Source of the DNA: Ectothiorhodospiraceae bacterium
GTDB taxonomy: Bacteria > Pseudomonadota > Gammaproteobacteria > HK1
Direction: 5' to 3'
DNA: 64,000 bases
Assembly (NCBI GenBank): GCA_024234875.1
Contig: JACKNM010000004.1
Location: 1-64,000 of the forward strand
This document shows positions 1-9,111 of the stretch, in pieces. The notes under the pieces were generated by a model. The model had not been told where the DNA came from, made no database searches, and saw nothing but the letters and a program-made list of their open reading frames with translations. The number at the start of each line of letters is the position of its first letter. The stretch's first letter is position 1. Both the position numbers and the translations under genes were made by a program.

Positions 1-118
1 GCGTCCCCGCGCCCCCCCCCGCCCGCCCCCCCCCCCCCCCCCGCCCCCCCCCCCCCGCGCGGCGGCGCGCCCGCGCCCCCCCGCGGGGCCCGCGGGCCCC
101 CCCCCCCCCCCCGCGCCG
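1..118. other. C/G-only low-complexity stretch
   Basis: Apart from one early T this stretch is almost entirely C with interspersed G, including C-runs of more than 15. It encodes nothing plausible and is unlike the rest of the window, which is GC-rich but not homopolymeric. The simplest reading is a degraded contig end or sequencing artefact. A natural C-rich tract cannot be excluded from the sequence alone. Confidence 0.75.
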
Positions 119-204
119 ATCACCCCTCTTGCGTTGCAACTCGATCGCCACCCCCGCAGAATTCCCGGTCCCGTCCCCAGCCCCCGCCAGGAGGTCTCAG
201 AACC

Positions 205-1200
205 ATGAAGCGTCTCGTAATCGCGGCCCTCGCCGCGCTCGCGGTGTCCGCATCCGGGCTCGCCCACGCCCAGAGCTTCTTCCGCATCGTCAGCGGCAGC
301 GCCGGAGGGAACTACTTCCCGATGGCCGGCGTGCTCGCCAACGCAATCAGCAATCCACCCGGCTCGCGCCCGTGCGACAAGGGCGGTCCCTGCGGTGTGC
401 CGGGTCTCATCGCCATCGCGCAGTCGGCCAACGGATCCGTCGCCAATGTCAACGCGATCCAGTCCGGCACCGCGGAGTCCGGCCTCGCGCAGTCCGACGT
501 CGCGTACTGGGGCTACACCGCCACCGGGGTCTTCGAGGGCAAGTCCAAGCTCGACAAGCTGCGTTTCCTCGCCAGTCTCTATCCCGAGCACATCCACATC
601 GTGCTGCCCAAGGACTCCCCGGTGCAGAAGCTCGAGGACCTGAAGGGCAAGCGCATCGGCGTCGGCCTGCCCGCATCCGGGGCGCAGGTCGGCGCGCTGC
701 TCATCCTGAATGCGGTCGGGCTGGAGAAGAACGTGAACTTCCAGGCCGAGGAGCTCAACACCTCGCAGTCGGCCGAGCGCATCCAGGATGGTCAACTCGA
801 CGCGTTCCTCACCGTCACCGGCGCGCCGTCCTCGGGGATCGCCCAGCTCGCATCGGTCTCCGGGATGCGTCTGCTCGCCATCCCGAAGGAGGTCCAGGAC
901 AAGGTCATCGCGCAGGCACCGTTCTACTTCAGCTCCGACATCCCGGCCGGCGCGTACGACGGTCAGGAGCAGGCGGTGAACACGCTGGCGGTCGGCGCGC
1001 AGTGGCTCGTCTCCGCGGACCAGCCCGAGGACCTGGTCTACGGCATCACCAAGGCGCTGTGGAACGACACCACCAAGAAGCTGCTCAAGCACCACGCCAA
1101 GGGCAAGGACGTGACCCTCGAGACCGCGCTCGGTGGCCGTGGCATCCCGCTGCACCCTGGCGCGGAGCGGTTCTACAAGGAAGCCGGGCTGATCAAGTAG
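205..1200 (+). CDS. TRAP transporter binding protein, TAXI family
   Basis: This 331-residue exported protein is the extracytoplasmic receptor of a TRAP uptake system. Residues 1-22 form a Sec signal peptide (KR, hydrophobic core, AHA-Q cleavage site). The mature part begins with the TAXI-family pattern RIVSGSAGGNYFPMAG and contains the hinge-like segment DLKGKRIGVGLPASG near residue 150. The start is supported by AGGAGGT 9 nt upstream. It precedes the fused TRAP permease by 118 nt, so the two form a transport operon. TAXI receptors usually bind glutamate-like or other carboxylates; the ligand here is unknown. The adjacent hydantoinase/oxoprolinase genes make a cyclic amide or amino-acid derivative a reasonable guess. 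Confidence 0.93.
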   Translation: MKRLVIAALAALAVSASGLAHAQSFFRIVSGSAGGNYFPMAGVLANAISNPPGSRPCDKGGPCGVPGLIAIAQSANGSVANVNAIQSGTAESGLAQSDVAYWGYTATGVFEGKSKLDKLRFLASLYPEHIHIVLPKDSPVQKLEDLKGKRIGVGLPASGAQVGALLILNAVGLEKNVNFQAEELNTSQSAERIQDGQLDAFLTVTGAPSSGIAQLASVSGMRLLAIPKEVQDKVIAQAPFYFSSDIPAGAYDGQEQAVNTLAVGAQWLVSADQPEDLVYGITKALWNDTTKKLLKHHAKGKDVTLETALGGRGIPLHPGAERFYKEAGLIK

Positions 1201-1216
1201 CCCACCCGCCCCTTCC

Positions 1217-1247
1217 CGCGCCGGCCGTGAGCACATCGGCCGGTGCG
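1217..1247 (+). repeat. hairpin between TRAP receptor and permease genes
   Basis: Positions 1217-1227 and 1237-1247 form an 11-bp GC-rich stem with one G-U pair and a 9-nt loop, starting 17 nt after the receptor stop. No T-run follows, so it is not a textbook terminator. Hairpins between a binding-protein gene and its permease commonly stabilise the upstream mRNA or cause partial termination, giving excess receptor over permease. Confidence 0.55.
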
Positions 1248-1318
1248 GGCGCTCGCTCGACGGTCCCGCGAAACCACGCCTCGTCCGTCGTGCTGCCCAA
1301 CGAGCACGAGATGCAACG

Positions 1319-3442
1319 ATGACCGTCGACCGGAGCACCCTGAACCTCGCGCAGGCCGAGGCGCTCGAGGCCCGTTACGATCCCGAGATGAGCTTCCGCC
1401 CCCTCGGCTCCTGGGTCCGCGGGCTCATCTACGTCACCCTCGTCGGGCTCGGCATCTACCACTACTACACCGCCGGCTTCGGCATCCCTCGCGAGCAGTG
1501 GCACAAGGGCATCCACATGGGGGTCGTGCTGTGCATGATCTTCTTCGTGTTCGCGGCGCGGCGGAGCTCGCACGACGCGCCGGCGCGCAATACGTGGTGG
1601 TGCCCCGGGAACGTGCCTCTCTACGACTGGGTGCTCGGCCTCGCGGCCCTCGTATCCGCGCTCTACATCCCGGTGACGTTCACCGGGCTGGACGTGTCCT
1701 TCCTCGGCATCGAGCTCCAGTTCGAGGAGCTCAACTACCGCATCGGGAACCCGAACTCGCTGGACCTGTTCTTCGGAACCGTGCTCACGGTGACCATCTT
1801 CGAGGCCGCCCGGCGGGCGATGGGCCCGGTCCTGCCGCTGATCGTCGGACTGTTCGTGCTCTACGCGCTCTACGGAAGTCACGCGCCGCTGCAGGTGCTG
1901 GTCATTCCGGAGGTCAACTGGTCGCAGTTCCTCAATCACGTCTATCTCACCACCGAGGGGATCTATGGCCCCCCGATCAAGGTGATCTCGACCTTCGTAT
2001 TCCACTTCGTGCTGTTCGGGGTCATCGCCCAGCGCATGGGGCTCGGGCAGTTCTTCATCGACATCGCGCAAATCGTCGCCGGGCGCTTCTCCGGCGGGCC
2101 GGCGAAGGTCAGCGTGCTGTCGTCGTCGCTGTTCGGGACCATCTCGGGCTCCTCGATTGCGAATACCGTCACCACCGGCTCACTCACCATCCCGGCGATG
2201 AAACGCGTCGGTTACCCGGGTCACTTTGCCGGCGCGGTCGAGGCCGCGAGCAGCACGGGTGGGCAGATCACACCGCCGATCATGGGCGCGGCCGCCTTCC
2301 TGATGGTGGAGTTCCTGGAGCTGCCGTACACCACCATCATCGTGGCTGCGGCAGTGCCCGCGCTGATGCACTACATCGCGGTGTTCGCCATCGTCCACTT
2401 CGAGGCGAAACGGCTCGGGCTACGTGGTCTCTCGCGTGAGGAGATCCCGCGCCTCGCCACCGTCCTCTACCAGGGCTGGCCAACCGTCATTCCACTGATC
2501 GCACTGGTGTGGGTGCTGTTCAGTGGCTACACGCCGTATTACGCCGCGTTCTCCGGCATCACCGCGTGCATCGTCATCGGCTTCCTGAATCCTCGGCATC
2601 GGCTGACGGTCCGCGATCTCCTCGACGCCTTCTACATGGGCTCGAAGTACGCGCTCGCGGTCGGCGCCGCCGGAGCAGCGGTGGGCATCGTGGTCGGCGT
2701 CATCACCCTGACCGGAGTGACCTTTCGTCTCGGCTTCATGGTGACCCAGGGTGCGCTGGGTACCGCCGAGGTCTTCCACGCCGCATTCGCCTTCCTGCCG
2801 TTCGAGCTGTTCACCATCGACGCCGCCACGCTGTTCATCTCGTTGCTCTACATCGCGCTCGCCTGTGTGCTCATGGGGGCGGGGCTCCCGACCACCGCGC
2901 TCTACATCATGCTCTCGGCCATCGCGACCCCCGCGCTCGGGAACCTCGGGGTGCCGCCGCTCGCCGCGCACCTGTTCGTCCTCTACTACGGGGTATTGGC
3001 CGACATCACGCCACCGGTGTGCACCTCCGCCTACGCGGCCGGAGGCATCGCGGGCGCAAACCCGTTCCGCACCGGGCTCACGGCCTTCAAGCTCGGCAAC
3101 GCGAAGGTGATGGTGCCGATGGTGTTCGTGTACTCCCCCGCGATGCTCATCGTCCTCGACGACTACTTCACCTGGGCCGAGTTCGTCGCCACCACCGGGA
3201 CCTGCATCGTCGGCATCGTCATGCTCGGTGCGGCGCTCACCGGTTATCTGGTACGGCCGATGACGATGGGCTGGCGGATCCTGCTCGCGGTCGCCGCGAT
3301 CTTGATGGTGGCGCCCGATCGAGCCACCAACGTCTGGGCGGTGGTGCTCGCCGCCCCGGTGGTCATCGCGCAGATCGTGGACCGCCGGCGCGCCCGGGCC
3401 GAGGCGCGCGCGGCGGTGGTGGGCGGCGACCCGCCACCCTGA
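1319..3442 (+). CDS. TRAP transporter fused permease (4TM/12TM)
   Basis: This is a 707-residue integral membrane protein whose length and hydrophobicity match the fused DctQ/DctM-type TRAP permeases that pair with TAXI receptors. The N-terminal ~200 residues carry about four membrane spans and a central loop. The rest is the DctM-like domain, with the small-residue signature SSLFGTISGSSIANTVTTG near residue 280 and ADITPPV near residue 560. It imports the ligand delivered by the upstream receptor using an ion gradient. It lies 118 nt downstream of the receptor and is convergent with the HyuB-like gene, with only 18 nt between the stops. Confidence 0.93.
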   Translation: MTVDRSTLNLAQAEALEARYDPEMSFRPLGSWVRGLIYVTLVGLGIYHYYTAGFGIPREQWHKGIHMGVVLCMIFFVFAARRSSHDAPARNTWWCPGNVPLYDWVLGLAALVSALYIPVTFTGLDVSFLGIELQFEELNYRIGNPNSLDLFFGTVLTVTIFEAARRAMGPVLPLIVGLFVLYALYGSHAPLQVLVIPEVNWSQFLNHVYLTTEGIYGPPIKVISTFVFHFVLFGVIAQRMGLGQFFIDIAQIVAGRFSGGPAKVSVLSSSLFGTISGSSIANTVTTGSLTIPAMKRVGYPGHFAGAVEAASSTGGQITPPIMGAAAFLMVEFLELPYTTIIVAAAVPALMHYIAVFAIVHFEAKRLGLRGLSREEIPRLATVLYQGWPTVIPLIALVWVLFSGYTPYYAAFSGITACIVIGFLNPRHRLTVRDLLDAFYMGSKYALAVGAAGAAVGIVVGVITLTGVTFRLGFMVTQGALGTAEVFHAAFAFLPFELFTIDAATLFISLLYIALACVLMGAGLPTTALYIMLSAIATPALGNLGVPPLAAHLFVLYYGVLADITPPVCTSAYAAGGIAGANPFRTGLTAFKLGNAKVMVPMVFVYSPAMLIVLDDYFTWAEFVATTGTCIVGIVMLGAALTGYLVRPMTMGWRILLAVAAILMVAPDRATNVWAVVLAAPVVIAQIVDRRRARAEARAAVVGGDPPP

Positions 3443-3460
3443 CGCACGCGCCGGGATTGG

Positions 3461-5452
3461 TCAGGCGGGCGCGGGTCCCGTCGAGCTGCCCGGGATCTGC
3501 GGGTAGCGCGCTCGAACCAGCGCGAGCGCCGCGCCGAGATCCCGTGTCTCGCGGCCCATTCGGCGGAAGAGCTCGGTCTTGACGAAGAAGCGCCAGTGAA
3601 CCGGCAGGCCCGCGAGGACGGCGGTCAGCCCGGCATAGGCCGCATCGGTCCAGAGCGCCTCGTGCTCCCCTCGCTCGGGGCCGAAGTCGAAGAATGCGCG
3701 CCTGCCCTCGCCCGCCTCGGCCGCCATCGCCTCGCGCAGCGCGGCGGTCGCCTTCTCGTCGACCTCGGTGCCGACGAGCACCACACCGTAGAGCGTCCCC
3801 GCCGCCTGCTCCGACACGTAGCCGCGCGCGACGTCGCGCGCCACCCGCCACGGCTCGCGTGCCAGCGGGTTGCCACGCCCGCCGCCTCCGGCCGACCGGA
3901 TGTGCAACACGTCGCCGGGCTGCAGCACCGCGACGTCGATGTTGCCGAGGCGCCGCTCGTCGGCGGTGCCCGGATTCACCACCATGTCCGACGGCCCCGC
4001 CGCGCCACCACCGAGCGTGCCCCAGGGACGGAAGCGGCTGCGGTCGCGGTTACGCGCGGTAATCCGGCTGTCCGGCGCGAAGACCCGGAACTCGAGCACG
4101 GTGGCGAGCCCGCCGCGCCAGCGCCCGGCGCCACCGGAGTCGCGCATCAGCCCGTAGCGCGTGACCTGCACCGGGGTCTCGGTCTCCGTGATCTCGATCG
4201 GGGTGTTCTTGAGATAGGCGGCATCGGCGCCCGACCCGTTCGTGCCGTCGCGGTGCGGCATCGCACCGCCGCCACCCACCACCGGGTTCACGGCGGCGAT
4301 GACCGTGCGCCCGCGTCGGTCGTCGGCGGTCATCACGTTGACGATGCAGTTGTTGCCCGCCGGCGCGGCCGGCATCCGCTCCGGGATGGCCTGTGCGAAC
4401 GCGCCGAAGATGACCGAGCGCAGCCGCGCGCAGGTGAGCGAGCGCATCCCGACCGCCGCCGGGAAGACAGGATTGAGAACCGTGCCCTCGGGGGTGATGC
4501 AGGTGAACGGGCGGGTCAGCCCGGTGTTCAGCAACAGGCGAGGATTGAGCGTGTAGAGCACGTAGTACACGCCGACCAGGAGCATGGTGTGACGAGGATC
4601 GCCACCCGAGGGCACGTTCAGCGACGATGCGAGCTGCGGGTCGGAGCCGGTGAAGTCGAGCACCGCCTCGTCGCCGCGGATGGTCAGCGTGAGCTTCAGT
4701 CGGCACGGGTTCCCCGCATCGGAGTCCTCGTCCGCGTAGTCGGCGAACTCCCAGGTCCCGTCGGGCATGGCCGCCAGCAATGCCCGCGCCTGCGCCTCCG
4801 AATGGTCGAGCAGCGCCCGGACACCTTCGCGAAAGGCGTCGACCCCGAACTTGCGGAGCATCGCGTGGACCTTGCGCTCGCCGGTGTTGAGCGCACCCAC
4901 CAGAGCCTTGATGTCACCGATGTTGAGGTCGGGCTTGCGAACGTTGTTCGACATGAACGCGAGGACCTGCTCGTCGAACACGCCACGACGCAGCAGCTTG
5001 GTCGGCCGAAAGCGGATACCTTCCTGATGGATCTCGGTCAGCGAGCGCGAGAGCGATGCCGGCACCGCACCACCCATGTCGGTGTTGTGGATGTGCCCAC
5101 CGGCGTAGGCGACGATCTCGCCGTCGTGGAAGATCGGCTTCCACAGGTGGGTGTCGGGCGTGTGGGTGGCGACGTGCCCGGCGTAGGGGTCGTTGGTGAA
5201 GGCGACGTCGCCGGGCTCGTAGTGGTCGATCATCGCGATGGCGCGGCCCTTGTCGAGCCCCGGGTACCAGGTGGCGCCGAGCTCCATCGGCACCGCGAAG
5301 GTCCGACCCCGGGGATCGAGCAACATCACCGTGAAGTCCTGCGTCTCCTTCACGAACGCCGAGTGGGCGGTGCGGAACAGCGTCACCGCCATGTTCTCGG
5401 CCGCAGCCCGGGCGTGGTTCGCCAGCACCTGCAAGGTCAGTGGGTCAAACAC
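3461..5452 (-). CDS. hydantoinase B/oxoprolinase family protein
   Basis: This 663-residue protein belongs to the HyuB/oxoprolinase beta family. Typical segments are the start MFDPLTLQVL, a glycine-rich AGGHIHNTDMGG near residue 120, and VNPVVGGGGAMPHRDG near residue 390. With HyuA it forms an ATP-dependent amidohydrolase that opens hydantoins, 5-oxoproline or related rings. Its start overlaps the end of the hyuA-like gene by 8 nt, indicating translational coupling. It carries about 100 extra residues at the C terminus compared with the shortest HyuB proteins, as many family members do. The substrate cannot be assigned. N-methylhydantoinase, 5-oxoprolinase and acetophenone carboxylase all use related subunits. 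Confidence 0.9.
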   Translation of the reverse strand: MFDPLTLQVLANHARAAAENMAVTLFRTAHSAFVKETQDFTVMLLDPRGRTFAVPMELGATWYPGLDKGRAIAMIDHYEPGDVAFTNDPYAGHVATHTPDTHLWKPIFHDGEIVAYAGGHIHNTDMGGAVPASLSRSLTEIHQEGIRFRPTKLLRRGVFDEQVLAFMSNNVRKPDLNIGDIKALVGALNTGERKVHAMLRKFGVDAFREGVRALLDHSEAQARALLAAMPDGTWEFADYADEDSDAGNPCRLKLTLTIRGDEAVLDFTGSDPQLASSLNVPSGGDPRHTMLLVGVYYVLYTLNPRLLLNTGLTRPFTCITPEGTVLNPVFPAAVGMRSLTCARLRSVIFGAFAQAIPERMPAAPAGNNCIVNVMTADDRRGRTVIAAVNPVVGGGGAMPHRDGTNGSGADAAYLKNTPIEITETETPVQVTRYGLMRDSGGAGRWRGGLATVLEFRVFAPDSRITARNRDRSRFRPWGTLGGGAAGPSDMVVNPGTADERRLGNIDVAVLQPGDVLHIRSAGGGGRGNPLAREPWRVARDVARGYVSEQAAGTLYGVVLVGTEVDEKATAALREAMAAEAGEGRRAFFDFGPERGEHEALWTDAAYAGLTAVLAGLPVHWRFFVKTELFRRMGRETRDLGAALALVRARYPQIPGSSTGPAPA

Positions 5453-7502
5453 GATCCGCCTCCACCTCGCGGCCGAGCGCGATGTTCAGATGACCGTCCA
5501 CGTGGCCGGAGAATCCCGGCGGGATGACGAGGGTGGTGTCCTCCTGCGCCACCACCGCCGGGCCGCGCAGGGTCTGGCCCGCCTCGATCCCGCCACGCAG
5601 GTAGAGCGGAACCTCGCACGGTGCGCCGTCGATGCGCACCGAGATGGTCCGCGCCGGCACCGCGGGTCCCGGGCTCGGAGCGGCCGCGGCGATGACCAGC
5701 GGCGGGGTCTCGCCGACCGCGACCAGGCGGAGGTTCACCAACTCGACCTCACCGGTCGGGTCGTCGAAGTCGTACACCGCGAGGTGTCGGGCGTGGAACG
5801 CGGAGCGAATCGCCGGCCAGTTGCCGGCGGCGAGGTCGCTCGCCTCGAGCGGCACCTCGATCTCGAAGCTCTGACCGGCATAGCGCATGTCGGCCGAGAC
5901 GCGGCTGACGGCCGACCCGCGGAAGCCCTGCCCCTCCCGGAGCCAGCGCTCGCCCTGGGCCGCGAGGTCGGCCAGCGCCTCGCGGACGGTGGTGGTCGCG
6001 ACGTCGGCGCACGGCACGAACAGCGAGCGGATGAAGTCGGCCTTGAGCTCCGCCACCAGCCCGCCGAGGGCGGAGACGACACCGGGCCTGCGCGGTGCGA
6101 TCACCTGCCCGATGTCCAGCTCGCGCGCGAGCAGGCAGCCGAGCATCGGGCCACCACCGCCGAAGGGCATCAGCGCGAAGTCGCGCAGATCGACGCCGTG
6201 GCGCGACACCAGCTTCTCGACCTCGACGAACAGCTCCGACACCGCGATGTCGACCATCGCCTGGGCGGTCTCCTCGAGGCCGCGACCGAGCGCGGTGGCG
6301 AGCGGCGCCAGCGACGCGCGGGCCTTGGCGGCGTCCATGTCGAGCTGGCCATAGGCCATCGGCGCATGACCGAGATAGCCGCAGATCGCCATCGCGTCGG
6401 TCAGCGTGGGCTGCGTGCCGCCGCGCCCGTAGCACGCCGGACCGGGGCTCGAGCCGGCGCTCTCCGGCCCCAGGCGCAGGATCCCCTGGCCGTCGATCCA
6501 GCCGATGGAGCCGCCGCCGACGCCGATCGAGCTGACCGAGACCGACGGGATGTGGAGCGGGAACTCGCCGATCGTCTCGTCGGTGCCGAACAGGACCGCA
6601 CCGTCGACGATCAACGCCAGATCCGCCGAGGTGCCCCCGACGTCGAGGGTGAGGACGTTGGCGACGCCCGCCTGGCGCGCGAGCCAAGACGCCCCGATGA
6701 CCCCCGAGGCGGTGCCCGAGAGCAGCATCGAGACACACGCCCGCTTGCCCTCGGCCGCGCTCATCAGCCCGCCGTTGGAGCGCGTGAGCAGCGGGCGCGT
6801 CGGCACCCCGAGCCCGGCGAGACCGGTCTCCAGGGCCCCGAGGTAACCAGCGACTCGAGGGTGGACATAGCCGTTGAGGATGGCGGTGGTCGTACGCTCG
6901 TACTCGCGCACCACCGGCCAGACCTCGGCCGAGGTGAACACGAACAGGCCGGGAGCGAGAGCGGCGAGCGCCGCCTTCACCGCGTTCTCGTGGTCGGGCG
7001 CGACATGCGCGTGCAGGAAGGCGACGATCACGCCCTCGACCGCCAGCCCCGCGAGCGTCTCGACCAGGCCGGGCAGCGCGGCGAGGTCCACCGGCGCCTC
7101 CTCCCGGCCGTCGGCGAGCATCCTGCCCGCGAGCCCGAAGATCCTGTCGCGCGGAATGAGCGGGTCCGGCCGCGCGCAGAACAGAGAGTACATCTCCGGC
7201 ATGCGCAGCCGCCCGAGCTCGATCACGTCCTCGAACCCGGCGTTGGTGATCATGGCGAGCCGCGCGCCCTTGCGCTGGATGACCGTGTTGATCCCCACCG
7301 TGGTGCCGTGGACGAAGCGCTCCACGCGCCGCGGATCGACGCCGTGCCGCTCGGCGAGGCTCGCCAGGCCGTCGAGGAGCTCCCGCCCGGGATCCTCGGG
7401 CGTGGTCAGCACCTTGAGGGTGTGCAGCGCGAGCGTCTCGGTGTCCAACGCGCAGAAGTCGATGAACGTGCCGCCGATGTCGACCCCGATCCTCCAGCCC
7501 AT
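5445..7502 (-). CDS. hydantoinase/oxoprolinase A family protein
   Basis: This 685-residue protein is the ATP-binding partner of the HyuB-like subunit. Near the N terminus it has the phosphate-binding motif DIGGTFIDFC of the ASKHA-like hydantoinase A family, followed by LTTPEDPG, HGTTVGINTVIQR and a central LDVGGTSADLAL that repeats the nucleotide-fold motif. The ATG at 7502 is chosen because GGAGGAG precedes it and the family motif begins eight residues in; an in-frame start 66 nt further upstream adds unrelated sequence. It lies 69 nt downstream of the FAD oxidoreductase gene and overlaps hyuB by 8 nt, so the order oxidase-hyuA-hyuB is one operon. Confidence 0.92.
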   Translation of the reverse strand: MGWRIGVDIGGTFIDFCALDTETLALHTLKVLTTPEDPGRELLDGLASLAERHGVDPRRVERFVHGTTVGINTVIQRKGARLAMITNAGFEDVIELGRLRMPEMYSLFCARPDPLIPRDRIFGLAGRMLADGREEAPVDLAALPGLVETLAGLAVEGVIVAFLHAHVAPDHENAVKAALAALAPGLFVFTSAEVWPVVREYERTTTAILNGYVHPRVAGYLGALETGLAGLGVPTRPLLTRSNGGLMSAAEGKRACVSMLLSGTASGVIGASWLARQAGVANVLTLDVGGTSADLALIVDGAVLFGTDETIGEFPLHIPSVSVSSIGVGGGSIGWIDGQGILRLGPESAGSSPGPACYGRGGTQPTLTDAMAICGYLGHAPMAYGQLDMDAAKARASLAPLATALGRGLEETAQAMVDIAVSELFVEVEKLVSRHGVDLRDFALMPFGGGGPMLGCLLARELDIGQVIAPRRPGVVSALGGLVAELKADFIRSLFVPCADVATTTVREALADLAAQGERWLREGQGFRGSAVSRVSADMRYAGQSFEIEVPLEASDLAAGNWPAIRSAFHARHLAVYDFDDPTGEVELVNLRLVAVGETPPLVIAAAAPSPGPAVPARTISVRIDGAPCEVPLYLRGGIEAGQTLRGPAVVAQEDTTLVIPPGFSGHVDGHLNIALGREVEADRV

Positions 7503-7571
7503 CCAGTCTCCTCCCTCGTGCCCCGCGGCCGGCGCGACACGCGGTCGCGCCGACGGGCCGAGTGGCAATGC

Positions 7572-8891
7572 TCAGAAACCCGACACGTCGGCCCGCCGCA
7601 GCCCGCGAAACCGCGACAACGCGTACTGCGCGAAGGGCAGGTCGGGGGTGGCGCCCAGCACCATCTGCGCGATCAGTTGCCCGGCGCCGGGACCGATTCC
7701 GAAACCGTGGCCGGAGAACCCCGCCGCCAGCACCAGCCCGGGCAGCACCTCGTCGATCACCGGGACGCCGTCCGGCGTGCTGTCGATGTAGCCCGCCCAG
7801 GCCGCCTGCACCGGCACCGTGCCGAGCGCCGGGAGAAGTCGTCGCGCCCGATCGAGGGTGAGGTCGACGGTGGCGCGGTCAGGGATCGGGTCGAGCACCC
7901 GCGTGCGCTCCATCGGCGTCGGCGCGTCCAGCCGCCACCGGCGCCACGACTCGTGCCCGGCTCGCAACCCGTGGAGACCACCCGGGCGCACCAGCCCGTG
8001 ACGGTCGAGCAGCATCGGCAAGAAATGGCGCGCATAGCGCAGGTGCTGCAGCGTCGGATCCACCCGTGCCAGCCCGGAAATCGCGAGGGTATATCCACCG
8101 TCGCCGCGTCGGGTGACCGAGACCCCCGCCGTGTGCAGGGCGTCGGGTAGCCCATCGGCGCCGGGCTGCACCGACAGCACGGTGCTGCGAACCGAGGCCT
8201 GGGGAAAGGAGACCCCGAGCTGTCGACAGAACGACGACGCCCAGGCGCCGCCCGCCATCACCACCCGTGTGGTCGCGATGCGCCCCGCCTCGGTCATCAC
8301 CGCGCTGATGCGGCCGCCGCTGCGCTCGATGCCGCGGGCGGCACAGAACTGGTGCACGGTGGCGCCGAGGGTCGTCAGCCCACGCGCGATCACCGGGACG
8401 GCGCGCGCCGGGTCCGCGATGCCGTCGGTCGGCGAGACGACGCCACCACGCCACGGCTTCGCGGTCGCCCGGCCACGCTCGGCCGCGGCCGACGGGCCGA
8501 GCACCTCGGTGCGCACCCCCTCGCCCGCCGCGAAAGCGCACCAGCGAGCCCAGCGGTCGATCTCGGCGTCGTCGTCGGACAGGTAGAGCAGTCCACAGCG
8601 AGAGAACCCGAGCGAGCTCCCGAGCTCCGCCTGCATCGCCTCCCACAGCTCGAGGCTGCGGGTGGCGAGCGGTAGCTCGCGGGCGTCGCGGTTCATCTGC
8701 CGGCACCAGCCCCAGTTCCGGCTGGACTGCTCCGCGCCGACGCGTCCCTTCTCGAGCAGCGCGACGCGCAGCCCGGCTCGGGCGAGGAACCAGGCGGTCG
8801 AGCAGCCGATGATGCCGCCACCGATGACCACCGCGTCGGCGCTGGCGGGGAGGTCCGGTGTGCTCTCGATGGTCAGTAGTGGGGCGGGCAT
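7572..8891 (-). CDS. FAD-dependent oxidoreductase, DAO family
   Basis: This 439-residue protein has an N-terminal dinucleotide fold (VVIGGGIIGCSTAWFLARAG, residues ~21-40) and the C-terminal DAO pattern AAGFSGHGFGIGPGAG, which positions the flavin. Such enzymes oxidise secondary or primary amines (sarcosine, D-amino acids, glycine-like compounds). It is first in the operon with hyuA and hyuB. A sensible model is that the ring opened by HyuAB yields an N-substituted amino acid, which this enzyme then oxidises. GGAG lies 8 nt upstream of the ATG. An Lrp-type regulator is divergent. The exact substrate is not readable from the sequence. Confidence 0.9.
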   Translation of the reverse strand: MPAPLLTIESTPDLPASADAVVIGGGIIGCSTAWFLARAGLRVALLEKGRVGAEQSSRNWGWCRQMNRDARELPLATRSLELWEAMQAELGSSLGFSRCGLLYLSDDDAEIDRWARWCAFAAGEGVRTEVLGPSAAAERGRATAKPWRGGVVSPTDGIADPARAVPVIARGLTTLGATVHQFCAARGIERSGGRISAVMTEAGRIATTRVVMAGGAWASSFCRQLGVSFPQASVRSTVLSVQPGADGLPDALHTAGVSVTRRGDGGYTLAISGLARVDPTLQHLRYARHFLPMLLDRHGLVRPGGLHGLRAGHESWRRWRLDAPTPMERTRVLDPIPDRATVDLTLDRARRLLPALGTVPVQAAWAGYIDSTPDGVPVIDEVLPGLVLAAGFSGHGFGIGPGAGQLIAQMVLGATPDLPFAQYALSRFRGLRRADVSGF

Positions 8892-8945
8892 GGTGTGACT
8901 CCGGCCGAGCTCACAGCCTAGGCCAGTGGGGCACGTGTTTTCGCG

Positions 8946-8979
8946 CCGTTTCGCGCCCCGAAACGGTATGACATGCCGT
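8946..8979. promoter_or_regulatory. symmetric sites in the lrp/DAO divergent gap
   Basis: Two overlapping symmetric sequences lie in the 220-nt gap. CCGTTTCG at 8946-8953 is mirrored by CGAAACGG at 8959-8966 (perfect, 5-nt loop). ACGGTATGACATGCCGT at 8963-8979 pairs in 7 of 8 positions about its centre. The first sits inside a 10-nt tandem repeat (TTTCGCGCC twice, 8939-8957). A further dyad, GCAGCATATGATGC, lies at 9062-9075. Lrp/AsnC proteins bind such imperfect dyads beside their own genes, so these are candidate operators. Binding is inferred. Confidence 0.45.
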
Positions 8980-9111
8980 CACCCCGCGGCCGCGCGACGT
9001 CATCCACGCGCCGGCTCCGGTTCCCGGGCGCCGCGGGCGCACGATGCGCGCGATACCCCGCGCAGCATATGATGCCGCGACGTCGGTGGGGCCGGTGGGG
9101 GCGAGAATGGG

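Noticed and set aside
5238..8150. A 970-codon open frame on the plus strand
   Set aside because: It lies opposite the well-supported hyuA/hyuB and oxidase genes; its translation is Arg/His/Gly/Asp-rich with no domain, as expected of a high-GC antisense shadow.
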